This document shows, piece by piece, positions 22,986 through 32,211 of a stretch of 64,000 bases of DNA. Origin of the DNA: Pseudomicrostroma phylloplanum (Eukaryota > Basidiomycota > Exobasidiomycetes > Microstromatales); the NCBI GenBank assembly GCA_039545275.1, contig BCHS01000006.1, positions 806,001 to 870,000 of the forward strand, in the 5' to 3' direction. The notes under the pieces are model-generated. The model was not told the DNA's origin and ran no database searches. It saw nothing but the letters and a program-made list of their open reading frames with translations. The translations under genes were made by a program, and so were the position numbers. Every line of letters starts with the position of its first letter. The stretch's first letter is position 1.

Positions 22986-23093
22986 GGTGGTGGTATGGTA
23001 TGGTATGGTGAGGTGTTGGTGTGTTGGGTGTGAAGGAGGAGGAAGGGTGAGACGAAGGCGGTGGGCTGTGTGTGCGTGTGTGCGTGTGTGTGA
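22986..23093. repeat. GGTAT and GT microsatellites upstream of GVP36
   Basis: Tandem TGGTA units at about 22990-23009 and a GTGT/GCGT-rich tract at about 23065-23092. Both lie within 140 bp of the GVP36 start, so in its 5' leader or promoter. Confidence 0.75.
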
Positions 23094-23257
23094 GCCTAAT
23101 GTGCATGCCATGCCGCCCGGCGCGTGTGTTGCGCTGGAGCATCGACGCACCCAGGCCTCAGGCAAGAGATGCGGTGGAGCCACCCGCTTTTTTGAGGGGA
23201 GCGTGCGTATCACTCCTCACCTCCCCCGCCTGCTCCTGGGTGTGATTCTCCGCAGCT

Positions 23258-24521
23258 ATGCCATCACCACTTCCTGTTCCTCGTCCACCTCATCCTCCGC
23301 CAACCATATTCGTCACAGTCGGCTCCACTGCCTTCTCACCTCTAATCGCGCGCATCCTCTCCCCCTCTATCCTCTCCCTCCTCCCGCCCAACTCCAAGCT
23401 CCTAGTGCAATACGGAAAGAGCGATCTCGCCTCTATCCTCGCTGGGGAAGAAGGACTGCTTGCCTCTTCCTCTTCTGCCGCCGAGTCATCTTCAGCTCCA
23501 GCCGGGGCTGCTACTGCTTCCACCTCGGCGGGATTTGCGCAAGTCGACGCAGGTAGTGAATTCACTCCCGAGGCTGGACTGAGGAAGACGCAGCAGGGAG
23601 GGTACAGCTGGAAGGGCACTGCTCGCAGCGCACTCGACCCGGGTAGGACGGGGAGCATTCAGGGATGGGAACTGCTTGATGGTAGAGAGGAGAGAGAGCC
23701 GCAAGGTGGAATCAGACGGCGGCGGCGGAGAAGGAGCAGCACATCCTCTGCCTCCTCGAGCGGCTCCTCCTCCTCCCGCTCTGCAGACGAAGCAGACCCG
23801 GAGGACTTGCCATCCCTCCCTCAATCTCCTCCACGCCCGGCCGCCGGCGCGACGATCCTCACTTCCCCTCCCACCCTCAATTTCAAGACGTCACCTCCAC
23901 AGAGCGTCAGCATAACCCTCATGGCCTACGTGCCCAGTCTGACGCCCCACCTCACAGAGGCAGATCTAGTCATTGCGCATGCTGGTGAGTCCAAGAGAGC
24001 CCAACAGGCTGGATCACTGGTTGTAGGGGCTTGACTGACTCCCAACTCTTCTCTGAACTGAAATCGAACCAGGCGCAGGAACTATCCTCGAAACGCTCCG
24101 TCTCCCCCCTCCCACCGCTTCCTCCTCTGGTTCCAGTCCTACGCTGCTTCTAGTACCAAACGAATCCCTAATGGACAACCATCAACTCGAGCTCGCCCGC
24201 GCCATCCAAGCAGGAGGATGGGCACGGTGTGCTTCTTTGCACTCCCAATCTCACGCTGCTACTGCTGCCCCCGGTGCTGCTGCTGGTGGTGCTGGTGGTA
24301 CAGGCGTGAACGAGGATGAGTTCTCCTCCCTAGAAGAGGAGCTGCGTCTTCGCCTTGCGCCTTGGAGGGACAGGGATGGGGACGACACTGCCTGCCAAGC
24401 TGGGGCGTCGCAGCAGGGAAAAGACACAAGCACAAGCAAAAGCTGGCAGCCTCGACCTTTCCCGCGTGCGGAGCCGGAGCGCTTTCGACGCTTGGTGGAC
24501 GAGGAGATGGGCTACTTGTAG
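23258..24521 (+). CDS. ALG13: UDP-GlcNAc transferase catalytic subunit Alg13
   Basis: Forms with Alg14 the enzyme adding the second GlcNAc to dolichol-PP-GlcNAc on the cytosolic ER face. Exons 23258-23984 and 24073-24521 give 391 residues. The GT28-type C-terminal domain signatures are clear: TIFVTVGSTAFSPLI near 16, LLVQYGKSDL, VITLMAY-like SITLMAYVPSLTPHL, then ADLVIAHAG joined by splicing to AGTILETLRL, and LLVPNESLMDNHQLELA. Between strand 2 and the AYVPSL region lies a Ser/Arg-rich insertion of well over 100 residues. A Gly/Ala-rich loop follows RAIQAGG. Both make it about twice the length of yeast Alg13. The catalytic core is intact. Confidence 0.9.
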
Positions 24522-24716
24522 AGAGAGGAGAGGGGGAGGGGGAGGGATACTGTGCCGCTGGGGCACTGCTAGTGTCAATATATGTATGTATTTGTACGAT
24601 CTCGATGCGTGCAAGAGCACAGAGGGAGGTCTTTCATCGTCTCTCTTTCCTCAAGATACACAAATCCCCTCTGCGCCCACTCCTTCCCTCTCCTATCCTT
24701 CCGTCTGTCCGTCCGT

Positions 24717-25837
24717 CTATTGTGTCTGCGGACCATACCCCCTCAGACCCTCTGCAAAGCCCCACGAGGTGGGCACGGACTTGGGCTCCGAGATCGACAC
24801 GCCCGACGCGTTGATGGTGGCGATTTGGAACTGCATAGATGGAGGGAGAGAGTGAGGGGGTTTTGTTAGTCTGCTGGACGGCTCAGTGATAGAGCCACGA
24901 GGGACCGAGACAATGTACTTACCCGGTTCAAGGAGCGAGCATCGCGGTAGACTGGAAATCGGCACGAAGAGCGTGAGGAGAAATGACATCAGCCAATGAT
25001 CCCAGCTAGACTCCCCCATCTCCGTCTCTTGCTGACCCCGAGTACTCACACAAGACCTTCATGCATCCCTCGAGGATCGCCCTAGCCTGCTCCTCGGTCA
25101 ACACATCTTCCTTGCCCTCCACGGCAGTCCTAAGCAGGGGCTGAGCCAAGTGCATTCCAAACCCAGTAGCAATCGTCGAGCTCTGGTACGTCACGCCTAG
25201 CAGATCCACAAAGCCCAGGAATGGCTTGCCCTTGCCCTCGGCATCGCTGGAAGAGGGAGGTGTGTATCCGCCGACGATGAAGGAGTTCCAGAGTGGGTCG
25301 ATCTTGGAGCGCCGGTTGTACATTAGACGGGCGAGCCAGGCGTAGAGCTGCTGAGGTGTGAGGGAGTGCCCGTCGTCTTGGTTGAACTCGGACAGCCTAG
25401 ACGAGACGAAAGGGAGAAGAACAAGAGGTCAGAGGCAGAGTCTTTGATGGTCAGGAGCGACTCATGCTACACTTAGCGTGCAGCCCTGCCCCCGTATAGA
25501 GCCACTAATGTTATGCCTATACTCACAGGACCTTGTCCATCTCATGGAGAACATACTGCATATCGCTCATATCTCCACTCGCCCCCAACACCGTGTGTTC
25601 TCCCAACGGGTGCATCCTCTGAATGTTCATGAAGCGCGCCATGGATCCATACGAAGCGAGTGTGTCCGTTGCCATCATCACGCCATCCTTGTAGCGCAGG
25701 CCCAGCACAGAGGTACCAGTTACGATGGGCTGAGAGGTGTGTGTGATGGGCTGGTGGGCTGAAGAGGAGGAAGAGGCAACATCTGAGCTCCAGGGTGTGG
25801 AGGACCACGTCTGGCCTGCGTGAAGAGGGTTCAGCAT
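24717..25837 (-). CDS. PRE4: 20S proteasome subunit beta type-4 (beta 7)
   Basis: Structural, non-catalytic beta subunit of the 20S proteasome. Four exons (25837-25527, 25396-25050, 24951-24923, 24830-24717) give 266 residues; the third is only 29 nt but joins cleanly. A propeptide of about 40 Ser-rich residues precedes PIVTGTSVLGLRYKDG, where the mature subunit begins. Then come VMMATDTLASYGSMARF, LGASGDMSDMQYV, the family-specific NRRSKIDPLWNSFIVGG, and a C-terminus with SWGFAEGLRGYG. These match PSMB4/Pre4. Confidence 0.93.
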
Positions 25838-26174
25838 TGCGGGCGATGTGGGGTGATGGCGGTGGAGTGAGTGGGAAGGAGTGACTGATGCTCACCTCTC
25901 TGGTCCGTCCTGAGGTGACGACGACGCCGCCGACGCACTCGACTTGGTCAAAGCGCAGGGTGCGGATCCGACGGGGGCGCGTCCTCTCCGTTCCGTCCAC
26001 AGCATCACCACACGCCTTGCAGCCTCCGATCCGCTCTGGATTTCAGCCGCCGCTTCCTGACCTTCTTCCTGTAAAGTCAAGTCGACCTTGAGAGTCGCAC
26101 TTGACGCCGTGACCAACCCGATACATCCAGCTCCTCTCTTTGTCCCCTCCCCTCCCCTCCTCCAGCCTGCCAGT
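25838..26174. promoter_or_regulatory. Divergent promoter between PRE4 and PRP11
   Basis: 337 bp between two opposite-facing starts. A pyrimidine-rich stretch (CCCCTCCCC type) at about 26143-26163 precedes the PRP11 start. No specific binding site is assigned. Confidence 0.45.
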
Positions 26175-27044
26175 ATGGACTACCAAAATCGCGCAGGCAA
26201 CAAGGGCGCTGGTGTCGCCGGCTCCTCCGAGGCCAACGTGGACCGTCGGGAGCGTCTGCGCAAGTTGGCCATGGAGACGATCGACATCAGCAAGGACCCG
26301 TACATCCTGCGGAACCACCTCGGCTCACTCGAATGTCGCCTCTGCCTCACTTTACACACCAATGAGGGATCTTACCTCGCTCATACTCAGGGAAAGAAGC
26401 ATCAGACTAACCTTGCGAGGAGGGCAGCTAGGGAGGCGAAGGAGCAGGCGCAGGGTGTGCAGAATCAGATGGGTCTCATCACTGGGCCGAATGCACTGGA
26501 GATGGCGCCGAAGAAGCAGTTCATCAAGATCGGTCGGCCAGGGTACAAGATCACAAAAGTCCGCGAACCACTCATTGGAGGAGCTGGAGGCAACGACGAG
26601 AACGACGAAGAGGGTGGATTCCTAGAGTCTTCTGGCGGCCGGCTCGGTCTACTCTTCCAGATCCAGCTGCCAGAGATCAAAGACGGGGTGAAACCGCTAC
26701 ATCGCTTCATGAGCTCATTCGAGCAAAGGGTGGAGCAGCAGAATAGAGCATGGCAGTACCTCGTCGTCGCTGCCGAGCCCTACGAGACCATTGCCTTCAA
26801 GCTGCAGAGTAGGGAGATTGACCGCTCAGAGACGCTGGTCCTCTCCTCTTTGCCGGGCGCCAGGGCAAAGGAGGAGCCGGGGACCTGGTCACATTGGGAT
26901 CCGGACGTGAAGACCTACAGTGAGTCATGGCGAAGAGAAGACATGAAGACACGACGGAATTAGAGAGCTGACTGTTCCTTCTCGAACCTCCCACCTTGCC
27001 CTTTCTGCTGCCCTCTCTTAGCCGTTCAAGTCATGTTCCGATAG
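26175..27044 (+). CDS. PRP11: Splicing factor 3A subunit 2 (U2 snRNP)
   Basis: Part of SF3a, needed for U2 snRNP binding to the branch site. Exons 26175-26919 and 27022-27044 give 255 residues. The N-terminus MDYQNRAGNKGAG is the standard family start. The matrin-type zinc finger is seen at about 55-75 (CRLCLTLHTNEGSYLAHTQG, then KKH). FIKIGRPGYKITKVREP and LLFQIQLPEI follow, and the ending KTYTVQVMFR is created by the 23-nt last exon. The intron is 102 nt. Confidence 0.95.
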
Positions 27045-27552
27045 TCTAGAGACGATGCTCCTTCGTATCGATCGCAAAAGCCTGCACTTCTCAATCTGTA
27101 ACAACACATCTGTAATATCAATACCACATCCCTGCCCATCCAGTCCTCATCTCCGCTCGTCCAACCTCAGCTGTTGTAGAGCGCAATCACCTAGAGTGAT
27201 GCCAGACGACACGCCACTCAGATCGACCTGGGCAAAAAGGGGTGTATGTCCCTCATGACATTAGCGAGCCGAGCCCAAGACAAATGAAAGCAAAGGAAGA
27301 AAAGGGGCCTCTTGACTCGCAGAGAGGATGAGAGCTGTGGCCGATGGCGATGCAGAGATTCATACAAGTGTGCAGATTAGCAGGATCCTGGAAATGCTGC
27401 AGCGTGGGAATAGTGAGGAGAGGGAACAAAGGTATAGGGATGGGCATGCGCAGAGGGGTGGTATGAAGGGTATGGTCTGGTAAAAGAAATCTCTCTGCGT
27501 GGAGATAGCAGAGGAAGGTCCAGGCTGGGCGCTGCTTTCAGCCTGCAGCTCC
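27045..27552. other. Convergent 3' region
   Basis: 508 bp between the stop of PRP11 and the stop of the large kinase gene. Expected to contain both 3' UTRs; no gene-like frame seen. Confidence 0.5.
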
Positions 27553-30500
27553 TCACATGACAGTGCACTCTTCCTTCTTCCTCGTGCCCATCGACGTGCG
27601 TCTGCTTCTCCACTTATCGCCGAGCGTAGAAGGCCCCACTGTGGTATGTTCGCCCTGCCCTCTGTGCCGCTGAGAGCCCGAGGGGGTATAAGCAAGTCCG
27701 CTGTATGGCTCGCCGCTATGCGCGGACGCCGAGGGAGGAGGTGAAATGTGCCTGGCGTTTTTGCGTACGTTACTATTCTCGTCCTTGGCGACATTGAGCG
27801 CTTGGAGCGTCATGAGGTCGCCCGTGGATTGCGAGACTCGATGTGTAGGGCGAGGTCGCGAAGGCTGGAGTCGAGGCGGCTCTTGGCTGCTCTCGATGTG
27901 TTCCTGTGGTGTCAAGGGTCCAATAGCGCTGGCGGAAGGTGCGCTTCCTCCACGGATGGACGGCAAAGAGCCTCGAGGCTCAGTATCGGGCGAGGAGCAG
28001 TGAGCCCTCTTCCTCCTTACTCCTTCTGCGCCTGTATCATGTCCTTCCTTCGCGGCCGACTGCTTGACGAGAAAGCTCGAGTCTGTCGCGGCGACCCCGG
28101 CTTGTGTCTCTATCGACATGACGGGAGAGTCCTTCTCGATGCCTCCAGATGGGTCTGGCGATGAAGCGCCTCGCCTTTCGTATGAATCGCTACGCTGACC
28201 CATCGAAATCCGTCTCGATCTAGCAATCGCATGCTTCAGTCTGGCAGCGAAGAGTCCTGCTGCGCTGGAAGCCACTTCACTCATCGAGACTTCTGCGAGG
28301 GATAAAGCGCTCTGATGATCTCGCAGCGCATCTTGAACCTGCAGATCGGTAGGCGATCCGCGTTGCTCGGTTTGCCCTTGACCATGTAGAAGCGCAAGTT
28401 GAGCTCGTATGTCGCACACAGATGCAGTCTCCCGAGCGCAGCGAGCATGACACATCAGACCGCAGTCTTCGCAAAAGACTGCATGCTTGCGGACGCTCTG
28501 AAGGCAAAGCTTGCAACGGATCTCCCTGCTGAAGGTGCTCTTGACAAATCTGTGAGGCGTGGTAGGCTTGTGAGCCTGCCCCTCTATAAATTGTGGGGAG
28601 TGATCTGCATGACTGTCGTCTGTCGAGCTGAGGTCAAGGCACGAAATGTCGCTCTTGCGATGACTACTCCGAGTAGTCGAGCGGAGCAGATTGAGATCAC
28701 CTTCTGCAAAAGAGAAAGCTGGCGAGGCACTCGTGTTAAGTCGAGGCGGGATCCACAGCTCCTCAGCCAACGCTGAGGACGATCGGGAGGGGTCGAGCGC
28801 CGGCCTGGGTTGAGAGAAGTAGCCTTCACTTGGGCCCACGACGGTGCTTTCCTCGGCCTCATTGGTGATGGAGTAGAGACCTCGCACGTCTCCTCGACGC
28901 GCCACGCCAGCATCAGAGCTGATCCTTTTCAGGAAGGGCAGACTGTCTTGGGACCGAGCCTCTTTGTAGAGTCCCCAGCTACTTGCTAGCCATGGATGCT
29001 TAAAGAGCTCTGCTGCGTTGGGCCGCTGCTTTGGGTCCTTGCGGAAACATTGAGTCAGAAAGTCCTTTAGCTCCTCTGAACACTTTTCCGGAATAGGAGG
29101 ACGTTCGTCTTCGACGATGCGAAACATCGCGGACATGGCTAGCATGTCGCCATAAGGCGGCTTGCCAGTGAGGAGTTCGATGATAGTGCACCCTAGGGAC
29201 CAGATATCAGCTGCAGTAGAAGCACCTTGAAGCTCAATGACTTCGGGCGCCATCCAATTGGGAGTGCCGATGGCATCGTTATGTTGGACCTTCTCCATGG
29301 CTTGCAGGTTGAGGGAGACACCAAAGTCCGACAGCTTGACATTGCCGTTCTTGGTGGTGAGGATGTTCGCGGCTTTGAGATCGCAGTGTACGACGTCCAT
29401 CTCATGAAGATAGACGAGCCCTTCCAGGATCTTCACCACGTAGCTCGCGACCAGCTGCTCCGGGAGATGGCCAAACGCCTTCAGAGTGTGAAGCAAGGAC
29501 CCATTTTCGACGTACTCCAGAATGATCGAGATGGCGTCGGCACCCCTCACCAGACCTTCGTACTTGACCACAGAAGGGTGGTGGAGTCTCTTGAGCAAGT
29601 CGACTTCCTTCATGAGCTGTGTCACCTCTGCTTCGCTTCTGCCTTCGATCTTGATTCGCTTGACGGCGACCATCTGCCCTGTGCTCAGATTGAGAGCACG
29701 ATACACCGACCCAAATTGACCTCGACCTATGCAATTGCCGATCTGGAACGTAGTGCTCTGATCGTCTTCCTCTATGAGAGTAAGCTTGTGTCGAGAAGGC
29801 ATATTCGGCGACACGGCGCGGCCTTCCAGACTGGAGCTGTTCGCCGAGGGGAGCTCCGAGGGAGCAGTATCAGTGCTGAGACGTGATTGTAAGGTCATCC
29901 TAGAGGACATCCGCTGATCACTGCTTGGAGACAAAGATGATGCGTCCTGCGAGAGCGAGATACTGGGCGGAGTGGCGGGCACCTGTGAATCTGAAGTGTA
30001 CCGGACCGACCTGTAGGCGGGTCGAACAGGGGTTTTCAGCGCAGATGGGGTGGCCTGGAAGCGTTGGTACTCCGAAGAGGAGGAGGTCGGTGGGGGAGTC
30101 TTTAGCGACGTGGCATGGGCGGAAGTCCTTCGGCTACTGAGAGGGTGACGTTGCAGGCTCACACTGCTGACATCGCGTAGCCCGCCGGTCTCAGCAGTCG
30201 CTTTGGAGCGCGGGAATGGCACTTGGCTAGCGAGGGAGCTTGGCTCCGGCTGAGGCAGAGTAGGTGCTTGTGACTGGTACGATATTTCGGCTGATACCCC
30301 GCTGTGACGACGTGGCATTGCCGGACTTCCTGTCCTTTCGAGCCTGTGGTCGACAGCGCGAGGCTTCCAAACATTGGGTGAAGTTTGTTGGGCCAATGCG
30401 ATCTCTCGGCTGATGCGGTGTTGAGAATGGGATCGAGAGATGATGGGGGCCCGAGCGGCATGCATCTCACTTCCTGGAGAGCGTCCACGCCCTGTACCAG

Positions 30501-32211
30501 CGGCGGTGTAAGGATGGTGAGGCCGAGCGTCCGATGGAGCCGGGTCCGGCTGCATCACGTCCTCTGCCTCTTCTTCGGCTACACCTCTGAGGCTGACTGC
30601 AGACTCGCTCTGCTTCCGATCTCGATATACAGACTGGACTCGTGTGTCTTCTTGAGAAAGAGGGCGATGTGTTCCTCTGTCTTGCGCAAAGGTTATGGTG
30701 AGCGCCCTTGGGTGTTGCAGCTCTTGGTGACTCATGGAGTGGAGAATTACGCTGGAAGGCTTGGACGACTTGCTGCTGCCTGATCGACTACTCTTGATTG
30801 AGATGGGATCAGATGGCCTCCAGACGCCCTGCGTCAGCTTTGCCTCGGCGGCTCTCCGATGTTCCGCCACGGTCAACTCTCCGTGCGACTCGCTCTCGTC
30901 GCCGGGACTAAACTCTGCAGATGAGGTAGAGCTGACAGAGAATCGTTGGTCTATATTTGGCAGTCCTACTTCCCTCTTGTCTGGCGATCTCAATGGGGTA
31001 ACGAGGCTTTTCCTTTTTGACTTGACTCTTTCAATTGTTGTGGAGCTCATCGGCAGGGACGGCGAACTAATGGAGAGCCCGACTCCTGCGGCATGGTCCC
31101 GAATGGCAAGAATTGTATGGATGGCTCGCTCAAGCCCTTCGACCGTGGCTTCTGTCAAATCCAGAGGATGAAAGAGATCCCTCGAGCGGATGGCAAAGAA
31201 GTCCCTAGCTGCTCGCAAGAAGCGGGAAAGGTTGTCCGCTCGGACCCATTCGATGTCTCGACGGTCGATGCGATCGATGACGCCGGGCTTCAGATGGTTG
31301 ACAAGTAGGCAAAGCAGGACTCCGCTATTGATACAGGCCCAGAATGACCACAGCTCCTTGGATGTGGCGACGCTAGGCACGGCGTCATCATTGTCGATCA
31401 CTGACAAGGTCCGACTAAGCTCTGAGACTCGCGCCTGATCCCAGCCAAGCTGTTCAATGCTTAGCTTGCCTAGCTCGTCGAGCAAGTATTTCCGAGCCGC
31501 CCTCATCCGGTCCACTGTAGTACGCAATGCATCGGCGGGGCCTGCGTGGGTAAAGTCCGTCTCTGCCAGCCTAGGCTGACGGAAAGCGGCTCTAGCGACG
31601 GACGGCCTGCTTGCTGCCGTCGTGGGTGGCGAGACTCTGCCGATGAGTGCGGCACTCCACTTCTTGGATCTGAGCCAGTCCGTTGCACTTTTCCTCTTTG
31701 TGATGGAAGGGCTTATGCTTGCGAGGCCACCTGCCTGTACTGGAGAAGCAGTGAAGCCCGGGTACTGGAGATTGTCACTATCCAACAGCGGATCAGATGA
31801 CAGGTGCAGTTCCGGACTGCTGAGCGTTGCCTGCGCTAGGGTCTGCTGATAGTCCAAGAGGGGCTTCTTGGAGCCTCTGCTCCATCTCCTGGCCAGCGCA
31901 GAGCGGCGCTTTGGTCCTGTGGTGGGCAGCAAGCTGGCATCGAGCGGAGTATTGGGTATGGAGACTTTGGTGAGGACTTCGAAAGAGGTGCGTGGCGAGG
32001 CCCGAGGTGTAGCAGGCACTGCCATCTCAGTGGCCAGGCTTGACGAACTTGCCCTAGTCATGGACAATGCAGGCGGTGGTCCGCACTTTGACCGTGAAGA
32101 GCTAGCTTGTACATCGCTCCGTGAAGAGCTGGCATGATTGGGGTAGTGTCGAGGTCCTGAGATCATAGTGCCGGACTGTATGCGGTAAGAGCGGCGGGAA
32201 GGAGCGCTCAT
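27553..32211 (-). CDS. CH-like / STE-family kinase / C1 protein, septation (Cdc15/Cdc7) type
   Basis: Single exon, 1552 residues. The kinase domain (about 815-1075) is complete: GRGQFGSVY loop, VAVKRIKIEG (VAIK Lys), VVHCDLKAANIL (HCD variant of HRD), LSDFGVS, GTPNWMAPEV. It resembles the Cdc15/SepH/Cdc7 kinases of the septation network. N-terminal to it, at about 225-375, is a helical block with LWSFWACINSGVLLCLLVNH and FLRAARDFF that looks like the calponin-homology domain of Cdc24-type RhoGEFs. At about 1217-1265 a zinc-binding C1-type domain follows: HRFVKSTFSREIRCKLC, then CEDCGLMCHARC. The linkers are long and Ser-rich. The likely role is control of septation or cell polarity; assignment to the Cdc15 group is inference from the kinase motifs. 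Confidence 0.8.
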   Translation of the reverse strand: MSAPSRRSYRIQSGTMISGPRHYPNHASSSRSDVQASSSRSKCGPPPALSMTRASSSSLATEMAVPATPRASPRTSFEVLTKVSIPNTPLDASLLPTTGPKRRSALARRWSRGSKKPLLDYQQTLAQATLSSPELHLSSDPLLDSDNLQYPGFTASPVQAGGLASISPSITKRKSATDWLRSKKWSAALIGRVSPPTTAASRPSVARAAFRQPRLAETDFTHAGPADALRTTVDRMRAARKYLLDELGKLSIEQLGWDQARVSELSRTLSVIDNDDAVPSVATSKELWSFWACINSGVLLCLLVNHLKPGVIDRIDRRDIEWVRADNLSRFLRAARDFFAIRSRDLFHPLDLTEATVEGLERAIHTILAIRDHAAGVGLSISSPSLPMSSTTIERVKSKRKSLVTPLRSPDKREVGLPNIDQRFSVSSTSSAEFSPGDESESHGELTVAEHRRAAEAKLTQGVWRPSDPISIKSSRSGSSKSSKPSSVILHSMSHQELQHPRALTITFAQDRGTHRPLSQEDTRVQSVYRDRKQSESAVSLRGVAEEEAEDVMQPDPAPSDARPHHPYTAAGTGRGRSPGSEMHAARAPIISRSHSQHRISREIALAQQTSPNVWKPRAVDHRLERTGSPAMPRRHSGVSAEISYQSQAPTLPQPEPSSLASQVPFPRSKATAETGGLRDVSSVSLQRHPLSSRRTSAHATSLKTPPPTSSSSEYQRFQATPSALKTPVRPAYRSVRYTSDSQVPATPPSISLSQDASSLSPSSDQRMSSRMTLQSRLSTDTAPSELPSANSSSLEGRAVSPNMPSRHKLTLIEEDDQSTTFQIGNCIGRGQFGSVYRALNLSTGQMVAVKRIKIEGRSEAEVTQLMKEVDLLKRLHHPSVVKYEGLVRGADAISIILEYVENGSLLHTLKAFGHLPEQLVASYVVKILEGLVYLHEMDVVHCDLKAANILTTKNGNVKLSDFGVSLNLQAMEKVQHNDAIGTPNWMAPEVIELQGASTAADIWSLGCTIIELLTGKPPYGDMLAMSAMFRIVEDERPPIPEKCSEELKDFLTQCFRKDPKQRPNAAELFKHPWLASSWGLYKEARSQDSLPFLKRISSDAGVARRGDVRGLYSITNEAEESTVVGPSEGYFSQPRPALDPSRSSSALAEELWIPPRLNTSASPAFSFAEGDLNLLRSTTRSSHRKSDISCLDLSSTDDSHADHSPQFIEGQAHKPTTPHRFVKSTFSREIRCKLCLQSVRKHAVFCEDCGLMCHARCARETASVCDIRAQLALLHGQGQTEQRGSPTDLQVQDALRDHQSALSLAEVSMSEVASSAAGLFAARLKHAIARSRRISMGQRSDSYERRGASSPDPSGGIEKDSPVMSIETQAGVAATDSSFLVKQSAAKEGHDTGAEGVRRKRAHCSSPDTEPRGSLPSIRGGSAPSASAIGPLTPQEHIESSQEPPRLQPSRPRPTHRVSQSTGDLMTLQALNVAKDENSNVRKNARHISPPPSASAHSGEPYSGLAYTPSGSQRHRGQGEHTTVGPSTLGDKWRSRRTSMGTRKKEECTVM

